This document shows, in pieces, positions 7,836 through 16,672 of a stretch of 64,000 nucleotides of DNA. Under the pieces are notes generated by a model that saw only the letters and a program-made list of their open reading frames with translations, searched no databases and was not told where the DNA came from. Position 1 is the first letter of the stretch. Every line of letters begins with the position of its first letter. Both the position numbers and the translations under genes were made by a program. The stretch comes from an uncultured Bacteroidaceae bacterium (GTDB lineage: Bacteria > Bacteroidota > Bacteroidia > Bacteroidales > Bacteroidaceae), in contig CAJOJA010000007.1 of the NCBI GenBank assembly GCA_905234735.1, forward strand, positions 8,512 to 72,511, given 5' to 3'.

Positions 7836-7902
7836 AGGCTTCAAACGACATTAGGCTCAACCTATCAATGCATGCGTGCATACATACGTACGCGTGCGTT
7901 CC
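7836..7902. repeat. Dispersed repeat, copy 2 (short form)
   Basis: Same direction as copy 1. It keeps a degenerate unit (AAACGACATTAGGCT) and the whole 50-bp block at 7853-7902, differing from copy 1 at four positions, all transitions. It lies just past the restriction/DUF3791 island, so copies 1 and 2 bracket that island as direct repeats. The rest of 7731-8051 holds only the promoter of the next gene. Confidence 0.85.
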
Positions 7903-7976
7903 TTTTATATTTATGCTGATATGTAATCCCCTCCTACGAAAAGGGATTTTCCCCTACAAGTGTAGGAAAAAACCAT

Positions 7977-8006
7977 TTGCACTACAAAAAGAAGTCCGTA
8001 ACTTTG
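7977..8006 (+). promoter_or_regulatory. Promoter of the His/Gly-rich secreted protein
   Basis: TTG at 7977-7979 and TAACTTTG at 7999-8006, spacing 19; leader about 40 bases to the ATG at 8052. Confidence 0.7.
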
Positions 8007-8051
8007 CAACATCAAAAGATAAAAAAGTCAAACCTATTAAACCATACGACT

Positions 8052-8921
8052 ATGAAACGTTACATGATGACAATGATGGTTGCAATCTTCGCCTGGACGG
8101 GAATGAATGCAATGGATTACGAAACGGCACGCGAGCAGGCTTACTACCTGACTGATAAAATGGCCTATGAGCTGAACCTCAACGAACAGCAGTATAATGA
8201 CGCCTACGAAATCAACCTCGACTACCTGCTCTCTATCCGCACGGAAGCCGACCTCAGAGGCGACTACCTGGCCTACCGCAATGATGACCTGAGAGCCATC
8301 CTGTACGACTGGCAGTGGACGGCCTTCCGCGCAGTGGACTACTTGTTCCGTCCGCTCTGGTGGCTGAATGGCGGATGGTACATGCCCGTTTACCGCTACT
8401 ACACACACGACTACTACTTCTACCACCATCCGCGCATCTACTGGGATTATCGCGGCGGTCACGGACGCTTCTACCACCACCTCGGATACTACCACGATCG
8501 TCGTCCACACTGGAACGGAGGTCTACGCGGCGAACACCGCGGCTTGGTAGGACACCCACACCCCGGAGGCGGACGCTTTGGGAATCCGAACCACGGCGGA
8601 CACGGACAGCATCACCCAAACCCCGGCATCGGAAGCGGACGCAATCACGGAAGCCCCAGCATCGGCAGCGGACACAATCATGGAAACCCCGGCATCGGCA
8701 GCGGACACAATCATGGAAACCCCGGCAGCGGCAGCGGACGTGGGCACAGCAATCCCAGCTTCGGCAGCAACCAGCACCACAGCAATCCGGCCATCGGCAG
8801 CGGACGCAATCACAACACTCCGAGTTTCGGCAACAGCCGCAGCCAAGGTTTCACCAGAGGAGGTGGCACTTCGATAGGCGGTCACGAGAGCCGTGGCTCA
8901 CGCGGAAGCGGAAGACGTTAA
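8052..8921 (+). CDS. Secreted His/Gly-rich repeat protein
   Basis: 289-residue exported protein of unknown function. Signal peptide at residues 1-18 (MKRYMMTMMVAIFAWTGMNA). The first third is helical and acidic, containing MAYELNLNEQQYNDAYEINLDYL, seen in many small Bacteroidales exported proteins. The middle is Tyr/Trp/His-rich (YRYYTHDYYFYHHPRIYW). The last 110 residues are low-complexity with a roughly 11-residue repeat, IGSGxNHGNP, repeated at least five times. The His density suggests metal binding or a surface or matrix role; this is inference. Start 8052 follows a promoter and gives a clean signal peptide; the in-frame ATG at 7977 lies in the -33 element. Converges with the next gene, overlapping by 4 bases. 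Confidence 0.8.
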   Translation: MKRYMMTMMVAIFAWTGMNAMDYETAREQAYYLTDKMAYELNLNEQQYNDAYEINLDYLLSIRTEADLRGDYLAYRNDDLRAILYDWQWTAFRAVDYLFRPLWWLNGGWYMPVYRYYTHDYYFYHHPRIYWDYRGGHGRFYHHLGYYHDRRPHWNGGLRGEHRGLVGHPHPGGGRFGNPNHGGHGQHHPNPGIGSGRNHGSPSIGSGHNHGNPGIGSGHNHGNPGSGSGRGHSNPSFGSNQHHSNPAIGSGRNHNTPSFGNSRSQGFTRGGGTSIGGHESRGSRGSGRR

Positions 8922-10063
8922 CGGAAGAAATAATAACACCAATACGAGGCACCAAAGCTGCGGCGACAACGGAATTCACGCTCGGCTTTGGTGCCTGGTG
9001 CTGTTCGCAGAGAGTCGAACGTCAGGTACTGAAGTGCAAGGGAATCGTCATGAAGAACGGTGGTGGTGTCTACCGAATGAAGTGTCTGTCGCAGGACCAG
9101 TGCCTCGCGATAATGCAGAGGCAGGGAAAGCCTAAGGGAGTCGTCGTGCAGGAGCCGACTAGCGAAATCGTCGAGACGACGCTCTATCAGATAAGCACAT
9201 AGCAGATAGTCGCGAAGGACAGGACGGGCCTTAGGCATCGTGTCGGCAACTTGCAGGAAAAAGAGGGGATCGGTGCGTTCGCCACACTTATAACCCAGAT
9301 GCAAGCCTACGGCGCGAGGCAGATTGCCCAAGAGCAGCGTATCGTTGACCAGAGGCAGAAGACCACGAACGCCGTGAGGTTGAGGGAAGGCAAAGAGACG
9401 GTCGCCCAACTGTCCCGCCTCGCTGAGCGAGAGGGTCGTGAGCACAGACAGTTGAAACGACGGATGGCGTTCCCAACGGGCATTCTGAAGGGCGGCATCA
9501 TATTGGCCCTCGCTGACCAGACGAGCCGAACGCAGGGTTCGATGCAGGACAACGTCAGTATTGCTGACCCCGACGGTCATCATGGTCATGAGAATCAGCA
9601 GAAGAGCATTGGGCCAGGCATAAGAAGAGAATGTGCCGCGCTCCTTGAACGAGTCGGGGAAGGCACGTGCCAATAGGATCCATAGCAGGTAACCCAGCAC
9701 GAGGAGAGCCACCGCCCACCAGGATATAGAAGAGTGACTATCACCGTACTGAGGGAAACGCCAATGCGTGAGAAGGCCTACCAACAGAAAAGGCAGAAAC
9801 CATACGGCAGCCTTCTGCCGAAGGGGAAGCCATCGGAGGAAATGATTCAGGAGCAACCCTACGGGAAGGAGTATTGCCGTGCAGAATGTGGCGACAAAAA
9901 GCGGATAAGGAGTGACCAACTCCCCTGCCATCAGGATGTGGGCCTGAACCATCACATCGCGCTGCAGCAAGAAGAAAAGGAAGGAAAAAACCACAAAATA
10001 CAAGGCACAGAGGATGGGAATCCTCCGTGCGATGTATCGTATTTGCGGGTTTTCGTATCTCAT
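8918..10063 (-). CDS. Polytopic membrane protein, possibly DUF6057
   Basis: 381-residue inner-membrane protein. At least five hydrophobic helices are visible in the first 170 residues (around 14-32, 48-70, 84-101, 113-133 and 148-166). A soluble C-terminal half with helical repeat character follows (HRTLRSARLVSEGQYDAAL, TPR-like). It resembles the Bacteroidales DUF6057 group, but I am not certain of that name. It starts 3 bases after the glgB stop, so it is probably co-transcribed with glgB. Function unknown. Confidence 0.75.
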   Translation of the reverse strand: MRYENPQIRYIARRIPILCALYFVVFSFLFFLLQRDVMVQAHILMAGELVTPYPLFVATFCTAILLPVGLLLNHFLRWLPLRQKAAVWFLPFLLVGLLTHWRFPQYGDSHSSISWWAVALLVLGYLLWILLARAFPDSFKERGTFSSYAWPNALLLILMTMMTVGVSNTDVVLHRTLRSARLVSEGQYDAALQNARWERHPSFQLSVLTTLSLSEAGQLGDRLFAFPQPHGVRGLLPLVNDTLLLGNLPRAVGLHLGYKCGERTDPLFFLQVADTMPKARPVLRDYLLCAYLIERRLDDFASRLLHDDSLRLSLPLHYREALVLRQTLHSVDTTTVLHDDSLALQYLTFDSLRTAPGTKAEREFRCRRSFGASYWCYYFFR

Positions 10064-10066
10064 CTC

Positions 10067-12175
10067 TTATTCCTGAACTTTACGGAGCACACATGCCGAG
10101 CGTGCGGGCAGATAGAGCTGCAGCCAACCCTTTCCGTCGCGGGCAAGTTCAGCATCCCAGTTGGTGAAATGACGTACGGAATCGTCGTTCAACCCGTTGC
10201 CACCATACTTGGTGTCGTCGGTATTGAGAATGTAATCGTATGCACCCTCCCTGACCATGAAGCCGTAGCCGTCGTAACTGCGGTTGGGACTGAAGTTAAA
10301 GAAGAAGAGCAGGTCGCCACGCTGGAAGGCCAGAATCTGGTCGCCGTCGTTGTGCCAAATCTCCACGATGGGAGTCTTCTGAATGTTCTTTTCCTTCTTC
10401 AGCACCTTGAGCATAGTTTGGTCAAAGTCGCCCAGGTAGTGGAAGCATAGTTCGTGGTTGTCGACCAGATTCCACTGGCGACGGGCATACTTGTAGCTCC
10501 AGCCGTTGCCCTCACGCGGGAAGTCGATCCATTCGGGATGGCCGAACTCGTTGCCCATGAAGTTGAGATAACCGCCGTTGATGGTGCTGGCCGTCAGGAG
10601 ACGAATCATCTTGTGCAGGGCAACACCGCGGTCGACGGTGTAGTTCTGATCGCCCTTCTTGAAGTGCCAGTACATATCGGCATCCACGAGGCGGAAGATG
10701 ATGGTCTTGTCGCCCACCAAGGCCTGGTCGTGACTCTCGCAGTAGGAGATAGTCTTCTCGTCAGCACGACGGTTCTTCACCTCCCAGAACATCGAAGAGG
10801 GTTTCCAATCCTCGTCGCGAAGTTCCTTGATGGTCTTAATCCAGTAGTCGGGGATATTCATGGCCATGCGGTAGTCGAAACCGTAGCCGCCGTCCTTGAA
10901 GGGAGCTGCCAAGCCGGGCATGCCGCTGACTTCCTCGGCAATGGTGATGGCCGAGGGATTGACTTTGTGGATGAGCTCGTTGGCCAGGGTCAGGTAGCAG
11001 ATGGCATTATCGTCTTGGTGTCCGTTATAGTAATCTCCGTAGCCCATGAATGCTTCGCCAAGACCATGACTATAGTAGAGCATGGAGGTGACGCCATCGA
11101 AGCGGAAACCGTCGAAGTGGTATTCCTCGAGCCAGTACTTGCAGTTGGAGAGCAGGAAGTGCAGCACCTCGTTCTTACCATAGTCGAAACAGAGACTATC
11201 CCAAGCGGGATGTTCGCGGCGGCCGCCACCGTAGAAGTACTGACAGGGGTCGCCGGCAAAGTTGCCCAGACCCTCCATCTCGTTCTTCACGGCGTGGCTG
11301 TGTACGATGTCCATGATGACGGCTATGCCCTGCTCGTGGGCAGCATCGATGAGTTCCTTCAGTTCCTCGGGGGTACCGAAGCGCGACGATGCCGCAAAGA
11401 AGTTAGAGACGTGGTAGCCGAACGAACCGTAGTAGGGATGTTCCTGAATGGCCATAATCTGGATGCAGTTGTAACCATCCTTCACGACGCGCGGTAGTAC
11501 GTTGTCCTTGAATTCACGATAGGTGCCCACCTTCTCGGCGTCCTGCCCCATACCGATGTGGCATTCATATATGAGCAGCGGGTTGGTGTCGGCCTTGAAC
11601 TTCTTCACCTTCCACTGGTAGGGCTGTTCGGGTGCCCAAACCTGAGCGCTGAAGATCTTCGTCTGATCGTCCTGAACGACGCGGTTGGCCCATGCGGGTA
11701 TGCGTTCTCCTTCACCTCCGTCCCAGTGAACGTGCAACTTGAAGAGGTCACCATGATTGAGGGCTGCCTGGGGTAGTTTCAGTTCCCAGTTGCCCGTATT
11801 CTTGACGCGCTTCATGGCATACTTGGGTTTCTCCTGCCACTTATTGAAATCACCCACCACGTAGATGGCCGTAGCGTTGGGGGCCCACTCGCGCAGCACC
11901 CACGAACCATCCTCCTGATGGTGAAGACCGAAGTAGAGATGTCCGTCGGCAAAATCTACCAACGATGTCTTTCCCTTATTCGTCAGCTCATTGATTTTGT
12001 CGAGTGCAAACTGGTGGCGTCCGTTAATGGCGTCAGCATAGTCGGCTAAATACTTGTCGTTACGCAGCAACTTAAGCTGTGGAACCTGTGGTTCGGCTTT
12101 CTTTGCCGTGCGTTTCGGCTTTGCTTTTCCTTTTGCAGTGGCCACCTTGGTGGTCTTCTTCTTTGTTGTTGCCAT
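10067..12175 (-). CDS. glgB: 1,4-alpha-glucan branching enzyme (GH13, eukaryotic-like type)
   Basis: Cuts an alpha-1,4-glucan chain and rejoins it by an alpha-1,6 bond, in cytoplasmic glycogen synthesis. 702 residues. A CBM48-like domain (LREWAPNATAIYVVGDFNKW) precedes the GH13 barrel, whose conserved regions read DIVHSHAVKN, GFRFDGVTSM (nucleophile Asp), TIAEEVSGMP (acid/base Glu) and SHDQ. The sequence (YHVSNFFAASSRFGTPEEL, NFMGNEFGHPEWIDFPREGN) resembles the eukaryotic GBE1-like branch more than E. coli GlgB. Unusual: the first 30 residues are a Lys/Ala/Thr-rich basic tail like histone H1. Downstream of the MORN gene by 36 bases; the DUF6057-like gene follows at 3 bases. Confidence 0.95.
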   Translation of the reverse strand: MATTKKKTTKVATAKGKAKPKRTAKKAEPQVPQLKLLRNDKYLADYADAINGRHQFALDKINELTNKGKTSLVDFADGHLYFGLHHQEDGSWVLREWAPNATAIYVVGDFNKWQEKPKYAMKRVKNTGNWELKLPQAALNHGDLFKLHVHWDGGEGERIPAWANRVVQDDQTKIFSAQVWAPEQPYQWKVKKFKADTNPLLIYECHIGMGQDAEKVGTYREFKDNVLPRVVKDGYNCIQIMAIQEHPYYGSFGYHVSNFFAASSRFGTPEELKELIDAAHEQGIAVIMDIVHSHAVKNEMEGLGNFAGDPCQYFYGGGRREHPAWDSLCFDYGKNEVLHFLLSNCKYWLEEYHFDGFRFDGVTSMLYYSHGLGEAFMGYGDYYNGHQDDNAICYLTLANELIHKVNPSAITIAEEVSGMPGLAAPFKDGGYGFDYRMAMNIPDYWIKTIKELRDEDWKPSSMFWEVKNRRADEKTISYCESHDQALVGDKTIIFRLVDADMYWHFKKGDQNYTVDRGVALHKMIRLLTASTINGGYLNFMGNEFGHPEWIDFPREGNGWSYKYARRQWNLVDNHELCFHYLGDFDQTMLKVLKKEKNIQKTPIVEIWHNDGDQILAFQRGDLLFFFNFSPNRSYDGYGFMVREGAYDYILNTDDTKYGGNGLNDDSVRHFTNWDAELARDGKGWLQLYLPARSACVLRKVQE

Positions 12176-12211
12176 TTTATATAAATTTTAAGATTAGTTA
12201 GTTCTTGATTC

Positions 12212-13330
12212 TTATTGCTGTTCCACGTCGCGGACGTAGGTGGTACGGCGGACTTGACCACCCTCGCGAACGACAAAGGCACCATCCTTCATATCCTGAT
12301 GGAACTCACCTTCGTAGCGGGTGCCGTTCTTGTCCTCAAGCACGCCACGACCTTCCTTCATACCTTCCTTGAAATTGCCTTTGAACTTGTCGCCTTCCAC
12401 CTCGCGAAGCACGCCCTCACCGTCCATCAGACCGTTTTTCCACTGGCCTTCGTACGTATTGCCGTTGCTCCAAGTATATTTGCCACGCCCCTCCTGCTTA
12501 CCGGTTTTCCACTGGCCATAGTACGACGAGCCGTTCTTCCATGTGAAGGTTCCCATGCCATCTTGCTCGCCTTTCAGGTAGTGTCCCGTGTATTTATCGC
12601 CGTTAGCAAAGGTGCTGATGCCCTCGCCCGTACGCTCACCGTTGACATAGCTACCCTCGAAGCGGTCGCCGTTCTTATAGGTATAGATACCACGTCCGTG
12701 AGGGGCACCGTTCTGCCACTCGCCAGTGTAGGTGTCGCCCGAGGCATAAATGTAGGTTCCCCGGCCGCTCATCTGGTTGTTGCGCCACTCGCCATCGTAG
12801 GAGTTGCCGTCCTTCCAGTCGAACTTTCCCTTTCCAGTCTTAGTGTCGCCCTGCCACGTACCCTCATAATATGCACCATTGGCGTACGTGTAGGTACCAA
12901 GTCCCTCACGCTTGTCCTCCCTCCAGTTTCCCTGGTAGACATCACCGTTATAGTAGTACATCGTGCCTTGCCCTTGCTGCATATCGCGATACCATAGGCC
13001 GACGTATTTATTGTTGTTCTTGAAGTAGTATGTCCCATTGCCGTGCTGATGGTCCTGCGTCCAATCCCCCTCGTACTTCTCGCCGTCGGTGAACTGGTAG
13101 ACGCCGTATCCCTCGCGCTTGCCCTTCACATACTTGCCCTGGTGGACGTCACCGTTGCGGAAGGTAGTTGTCCCCGTCCCGTAAGGCTTGCCCTTGAACA
13201 GTTCGCCCTGATACTGGGCACCATCGGGAAAGGTGTATGTGCCAATAGTGATGCCTTGTGCATAGGCATAATTGACAATCAGGAATTGACAATTGACAAT
13301 TATGGATAAAATATATATAAGTTTTCTCAT
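12212..13330 (-). CDS. Secreted MORN-repeat protein
   Basis: 372-residue protein with 14 MORN repeats of about 23 residues (pattern YxGxW...G.G.y.y.nGd), from residue 30 to near the end. MORN repeats form an elongated beta-hairpin array used for membrane or protein contact. An N-terminal signal peptide (MRKLIYILSIIV...YAYAQ) sends it to the periplasm or beyond; its h-region is partly encoded by a TTGACAA-type repeat at 13271-13303. Its ATG overlaps the kdsB stop as ATGA, so it is translationally coupled to kdsB. The larger reading frame going back to 13681 belongs inside kdsB and was rejected. No enzymatic domain seen. Confidence 0.88.
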   Translation of the reverse strand: MRKLIYILSIIVNCQFLIVNYAYAQGITIGTYTFPDGAQYQGELFKGKPYGTGTTTFRNGDVHQGKYVKGKREGYGVYQFTDGEKYEGDWTQDHQHGNGTYYFKNNNKYVGLWYRDMQQGQGTMYYYNGDVYQGNWREDKREGLGTYTYANGAYYEGTWQGDTKTGKGKFDWKDGNSYDGEWRNNQMSGRGTYIYASGDTYTGEWQNGAPHGRGIYTYKNGDRFEGSYVNGERTGEGISTFANGDKYTGHYLKGEQDGMGTFTWKNGSSYYGQWKTGKQEGRGKYTWSNGNTYEGQWKNGLMDGEGVLREVEGDKFKGNFKEGMKEGRGVLEDKNGTRYEGEFHQDMKDGAFVVREGGQVRRTTYVRDVEQQ

Positions 13331-14079
13331 TTTCTCATTTTCAAAAAGTTCTCCGCACGCGCCAGGTCGTCTGGTGTGTCGATGCCGATGGTTTCCACTT
13401 CCGTCTGTCCGACACGGATAATGTAGCCGTTGTCGAGCCAGCGCAGCTGTTCCAGACTTTCGACTTTCTCCAGCGTGCTCTGGGGCAGTCGGGTGATTTC
13501 GGCCAGCGTCTGTGTGCGGTAGGCATAGAGGCCGATATGTTTGTAGAACGTGTGCTTCGCGAGCCACTCCTCCTGAGCAACACCACGCAGATAGGGAATG
13601 ACACTGCGGCTGAAATACAAGGCACGTCCGGTGTCGCTCACCACCACCTTGGGACTGTTGGGATTCTGCAAGGCAGCCCATCCGTCAGCCGCCGTGAAGG
13701 GTTTCACAAGTGTGGCTATCTGAGTGGTGTCGTCGTCGAAGCACCCCATCAGTGTCCGTATCTGACTGGGTTGGATAAAGGGTTCGTCGCCCTGAATGTT
13801 TATGACGACATCGAAGTCTCCGCCCACTTTCTGATAGGCTTCGTAGCAACGGTCGGTTCCGCTTTTATGATCTTCGCGAGTCATGACTCCACGTCCGCCA
13901 AAACCCTCAACGCAAGCCAGGATGCGCTCGTCGTCGGTGGCCACATACACGTCGTCCAGCACCTGACTCACCTGCTCATAAACCCGCTGTATGACGGGTT
14001 TGCCACCCAACATGGCCAAAGGCTTTGCCGGGAAACGTGTAGAAGCGTATCGTGCTGGTATGATTGCCAAATATCTCAT
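13327..14079 (-). CDS. kdsB: 3-deoxy-manno-octulosonate cytidylyltransferase (CMP-Kdo synthetase)
   Basis: Activates Kdo with CTP to CMP-Kdo for lipopolysaccharide inner-core synthesis; cytosolic. 250 residues, the usual length. Nucleotide-binding N-terminus IPARYASTRFPAKPLAMLGG, later NIQGDEPFI (metal-binding Asp of the family) and ALYFSRSVIPY, KHIGLYAYR. It lies between a class A PBP and the MORN gene on the same strand, a run of envelope genes that is probably one operon. The 39 bases between it and the PBP gene are made of TCTCAATT-type repeats with no promoter seen. Confidence 0.95.
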   Translation of the reverse strand: MRYLAIIPARYASTRFPAKPLAMLGGKPVIQRVYEQVSQVLDDVYVATDDERILACVEGFGGRGVMTREDHKSGTDRCYEAYQKVGGDFDVVINIQGDEPFIQPSQIRTLMGCFDDDTTQIATLVKPFTAADGWAALQNPNSPKVVVSDTGRALYFSRSVIPYLRGVAQEEWLAKHTFYKHIGLYAYRTQTLAEITRLPQSTLEKVESLEQLRWLDNGYIIRVGQTEVETIGIDTPDDLARAENFLKMRK

Positions 14080-14118
14080 TTACTCATTCTCTCAATTTCT
14101 CAATTTCTCATTCTCCCC

Positions 14119-16515
14119 TCAATAGTTCATCAGGTCGTTCATTGGCATGGCAGGCGTACCATCTGTTGTATCAGCGCCCACCATCTCAATGATTTCCTCA
14201 CTTGTCTCGCCATCGTCAACCAAACCGCCACTGCACAAGTCGAAACCCAAGGGGAAGACAAACTTCTCGTCGGGCGAATAGGGCAACTTATCGTCGGCAA
14301 AGACTTTCTGCAGGAACAGCGCACAGATGGGCAGCGATGCAGCAGCACCCTGTCCGTAGGCCATGCTATTGAAGTGTATGTCACGTTCTTCTCCACCTAC
14401 CCACGCACCAAAGGTCAGCGAGGGCGTGTAACCTACGAACCAACCGTCGGAGTTGTCGTTCGTCGTACCCGTCTTGCCTCCCATTTGGGCATGTATGCCG
14501 TAGCGGTAGCGCATACGACTACCCGTACCGCCGTTCATCACACCCTGCATCAGGTCCACCATCTTGTAGGCGGCATCCTCGCTCAGCACTTCGCGAGTGT
14601 CGTTCTCGTCGCGTTCGTTCTTCTTCACCTGCAGGGTACTGATTTCAGCCAGGATGTTGCCGTCGGAATCCGTGATTTTTGTCACGAATACGGGCTGAAC
14701 ACGGGTGCCTCCCTTCGGGAAGGTAGTGTAGGCCGTAACCATCTCCAAGACGCTTACCTCGCAAGGACCCAGTGAGAGGGCCAGCGAGGGCTCTATCCGG
14801 CGGTTCTTGATACCAAACTTGTGGAGGTACTTCACAAAGAGAACGGGATTCATGGAATTGAGCAGATAGGCCGAAATCCAGTTGTTCGACTGTGCCAATC
14901 CCCACTTCAGGGTCACCATCTCGCCATAGCGTGCGCGGCTTCCGTTGCGCGGTGTCCAGTTGCCGTAGGTGCGCTGTTCATTGGGAGCCAGGTCGCAGGG
15001 TGTCCATCCATTTTCCATCGCCATTGCGTAGAGGTAAGGTTTGATGGTCGAACCCACCTGACGGCGTCCCTGGCTGACCATATCGTACTGGAAGTGGGCG
15101 TAATCCAACCCACCCACGTATGCCTTGATATAGCCACGGGTATTGTCGATGCAGAGGAAGCCCGAACGAAGGAAACGCTTGTAGTAGCGGATGCTGTCCA
15201 TGGGCGACATGAGGGTGTCCACCTCTCCTCGGGGCGTGTACACCGACATATCGACGGGTGTGGCAAATGCCTTGTCAATCTCCTCCTCCGAACAGCCGTC
15301 GGCCTTCATCTTTATGTAGCGGCCGCTTTGGTGCTTGGCACGGGTGAGCAGACGCTCCACATCCTTCTCCGACACACTGGCACCGTAGGGAGCCTTCTTC
15401 GAGCCCTTCCGCTCCTTGTCGAAGGCGGGTTGCAATGAACCTACAACATGCTGTCGCATAGCCTCTTCGGCGTAAGTTTGCATACGGCTGTCGATGGCGG
15501 TGTATATCTTCAACCCGTCCTGATACAAGTCGTAGGGTTGTCCGGTTTTCTTGTTAATGTTCTTGTTGCACCAGCCATAAAGCGGGTCGTTGAGCCATGC
15601 CAATGAATCCTCATAGAACTTCTGTCCCTGCCACGAGGCATATTTGTCGCGGCTGGGTTTCTTAGCTGTCAATACAGTGCGGAGATATTCGCGCAGGTAG
15701 GTGGCGTGTCCATCCTTGTGATCCTGGCGACGGAAGTTCAGTTCCAAGGGCAACGCTTTGCACGAGTCGACCTCGGCTGCGGTCAGCCGTCCGGCTTTCA
15801 GCATCTGATCGAGCACGACATCACGGCGACCCTGTGCCTGTTCGGGACGTCGCACAGGGTTGAAGAGCGAGGGATTCTTACACATGCCGACAAGCATGGC
15901 ACACTCGTTGATGTTCAAGTCCCTGGGTTCCTTGTTGAAATAGGTTTTAGCCGCCGTCTTGATGCCCACGGCATTGTGGAGGAAGTCGAAGTAGTTGAGG
16001 TACATCGTGATGATTTCCTCCTTCGTATAGTATCGTTCCAGTTTCACTGCTATCACCCATTCGATGGGCTTCTGCATGGCGCGTTCCCAGACGTCACCTG
16101 CCTTGGCACTATAGAGCTGCTTGGCCAACTGCTGGGTGATGGTGCTGCCGCCACCTGCCTGTTTCTGCCGCATCAGCACACGCTTGACCACGGCGCGCAT
16201 CACGGCGCGGAAGTCGATGCCACTATGCTCGTAGAAACGCTCGTCCTCCGTGGCCACAAGCGCTTCGACCAGATAGGGCGAGAGGTCGTCGTAACTGACG
16301 AAGATACGGTTGGCCTTACTATAGCTCCAGGTACCCAGCAGGACACCATCGTCCGAGAAGACCTGGCTGGCATATTTGTCAACGGGATTCTCCAGCTGCT
16401 GCAGGTCGGGCATGTAGCCGATGGAACCGTTCTCAATGAGTACAAAGAGTGTGGCTATCGTACAGACTATTCCGAAGAACACCACCCAGAGGATTATCAT
16501 TAATTTCTTTCGCAT
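14119..16515 (-). CDS. Class A penicillin-binding protein (PBP1A-like)
   Basis: Bifunctional peptidoglycan synthase anchored in the inner membrane by one helix (residues 5-27). 798 residues. The GT51 glycosyltransferase domain has catalytic Glu90 in ATEDERFYEHSG and GGGSTITQQLAKQ. The transpeptidase domain has Ser489 in GSTIKP, an SNN box (QSNNWISAYL) and Lys681 in GGKTGTTND. All key residues are present. It is the first gene of the reverse-strand run PBP, kdsB, MORN, glgB, DUF6057-like; its own promoter element lies at 16541-16548. The C-terminal tail is short. Confidence 0.95.
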   Translation of the reverse strand: MRKKLMIILWVVFFGIVCTIATLFVLIENGSIGYMPDLQQLENPVDKYASQVFSDDGVLLGTWSYSKANRIFVSYDDLSPYLVEALVATEDERFYEHSGIDFRAVMRAVVKRVLMRQKQAGGGSTITQQLAKQLYSAKAGDVWERAMQKPIEWVIAVKLERYYTKEEIITMYLNYFDFLHNAVGIKTAAKTYFNKEPRDLNINECAMLVGMCKNPSLFNPVRRPEQAQGRRDVVLDQMLKAGRLTAAEVDSCKALPLELNFRRQDHKDGHATYLREYLRTVLTAKKPSRDKYASWQGQKFYEDSLAWLNDPLYGWCNKNINKKTGQPYDLYQDGLKIYTAIDSRMQTYAEEAMRQHVVGSLQPAFDKERKGSKKAPYGASVSEKDVERLLTRAKHQSGRYIKMKADGCSEEEIDKAFATPVDMSVYTPRGEVDTLMSPMDSIRYYKRFLRSGFLCIDNTRGYIKAYVGGLDYAHFQYDMVSQGRRQVGSTIKPYLYAMAMENGWTPCDLAPNEQRTYGNWTPRNGSRARYGEMVTLKWGLAQSNNWISAYLLNSMNPVLFVKYLHKFGIKNRRIEPSLALSLGPCEVSVLEMVTAYTTFPKGGTRVQPVFVTKITDSDGNILAEISTLQVKKNERDENDTREVLSEDAAYKMVDLMQGVMNGGTGSRMRYRYGIHAQMGGKTGTTNDNSDGWFVGYTPSLTFGAWVGGEERDIHFNSMAYGQGAAASLPICALFLQKVFADDKLPYSPDEKFVFPLGFDLCSGGLVDDGETSEEIIEMVGADTTDGTPAMPMNDLMNY

Positions 16516-16540
16516 CTCACGTTAGGGCATTTGAAGTGTA

Positions 16541-16548
16541 CAAAGGTA
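16541..16548 (-). promoter_or_regulatory. -7 promoter element for the PBP operon
   Basis: TACCTTTG on the reverse strand, 25 bases before the ATG at 16515. Confidence 0.6.
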
Positions 16549-16555
16549 CGAAAAT

Positions 16556-16590
16556 AAATTAAAAATTAAAAATTAAAAATTAAAAATTAT
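16556..16590. repeat. A/T-rich 7-bp tandem repeat
   Basis: About five units of TTAAAAA between the divergent PBP and pyrB promoters. Confidence 0.75.
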
Positions 16591-16620
16591 ACCTTTATTA
16601 TAAGTATATACGCGCAAGTA

Positions 16621-16651
16621 TTGCATAAACGGATAAAAAGAAGTAAATTTG
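16621..16651 (+). promoter_or_regulatory. Promoter of the pyrB-pyrI operon
   Basis: TTG at 16621-16623, spacer of 20, then TAAATTTG at 16644-16651. It overlaps a possible TTG start at 16649, which argues for the ATG at 16673. Confidence 0.7.
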
Positions 16652-16672
16652 GCACGCAAAATTTTGAAACGC

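Noticed and set aside
10454-11497. 347-codon + strand frame
   Set aside because: Antisense shadow of glgB, which has all GH13 catalytic regions on the other strand.
12212-13681. 489-codon version of the MORN gene
   Set aside because: The first 117 codons are an out-of-frame reading of kdsB; the ATG at 13330 gives a signal peptide and the ATGA coupling.
13537-14775. 412-codon + strand frame
   Set aside because: Spans two well-supported reverse-strand genes (kdsB and the PBP) and resembles no protein.
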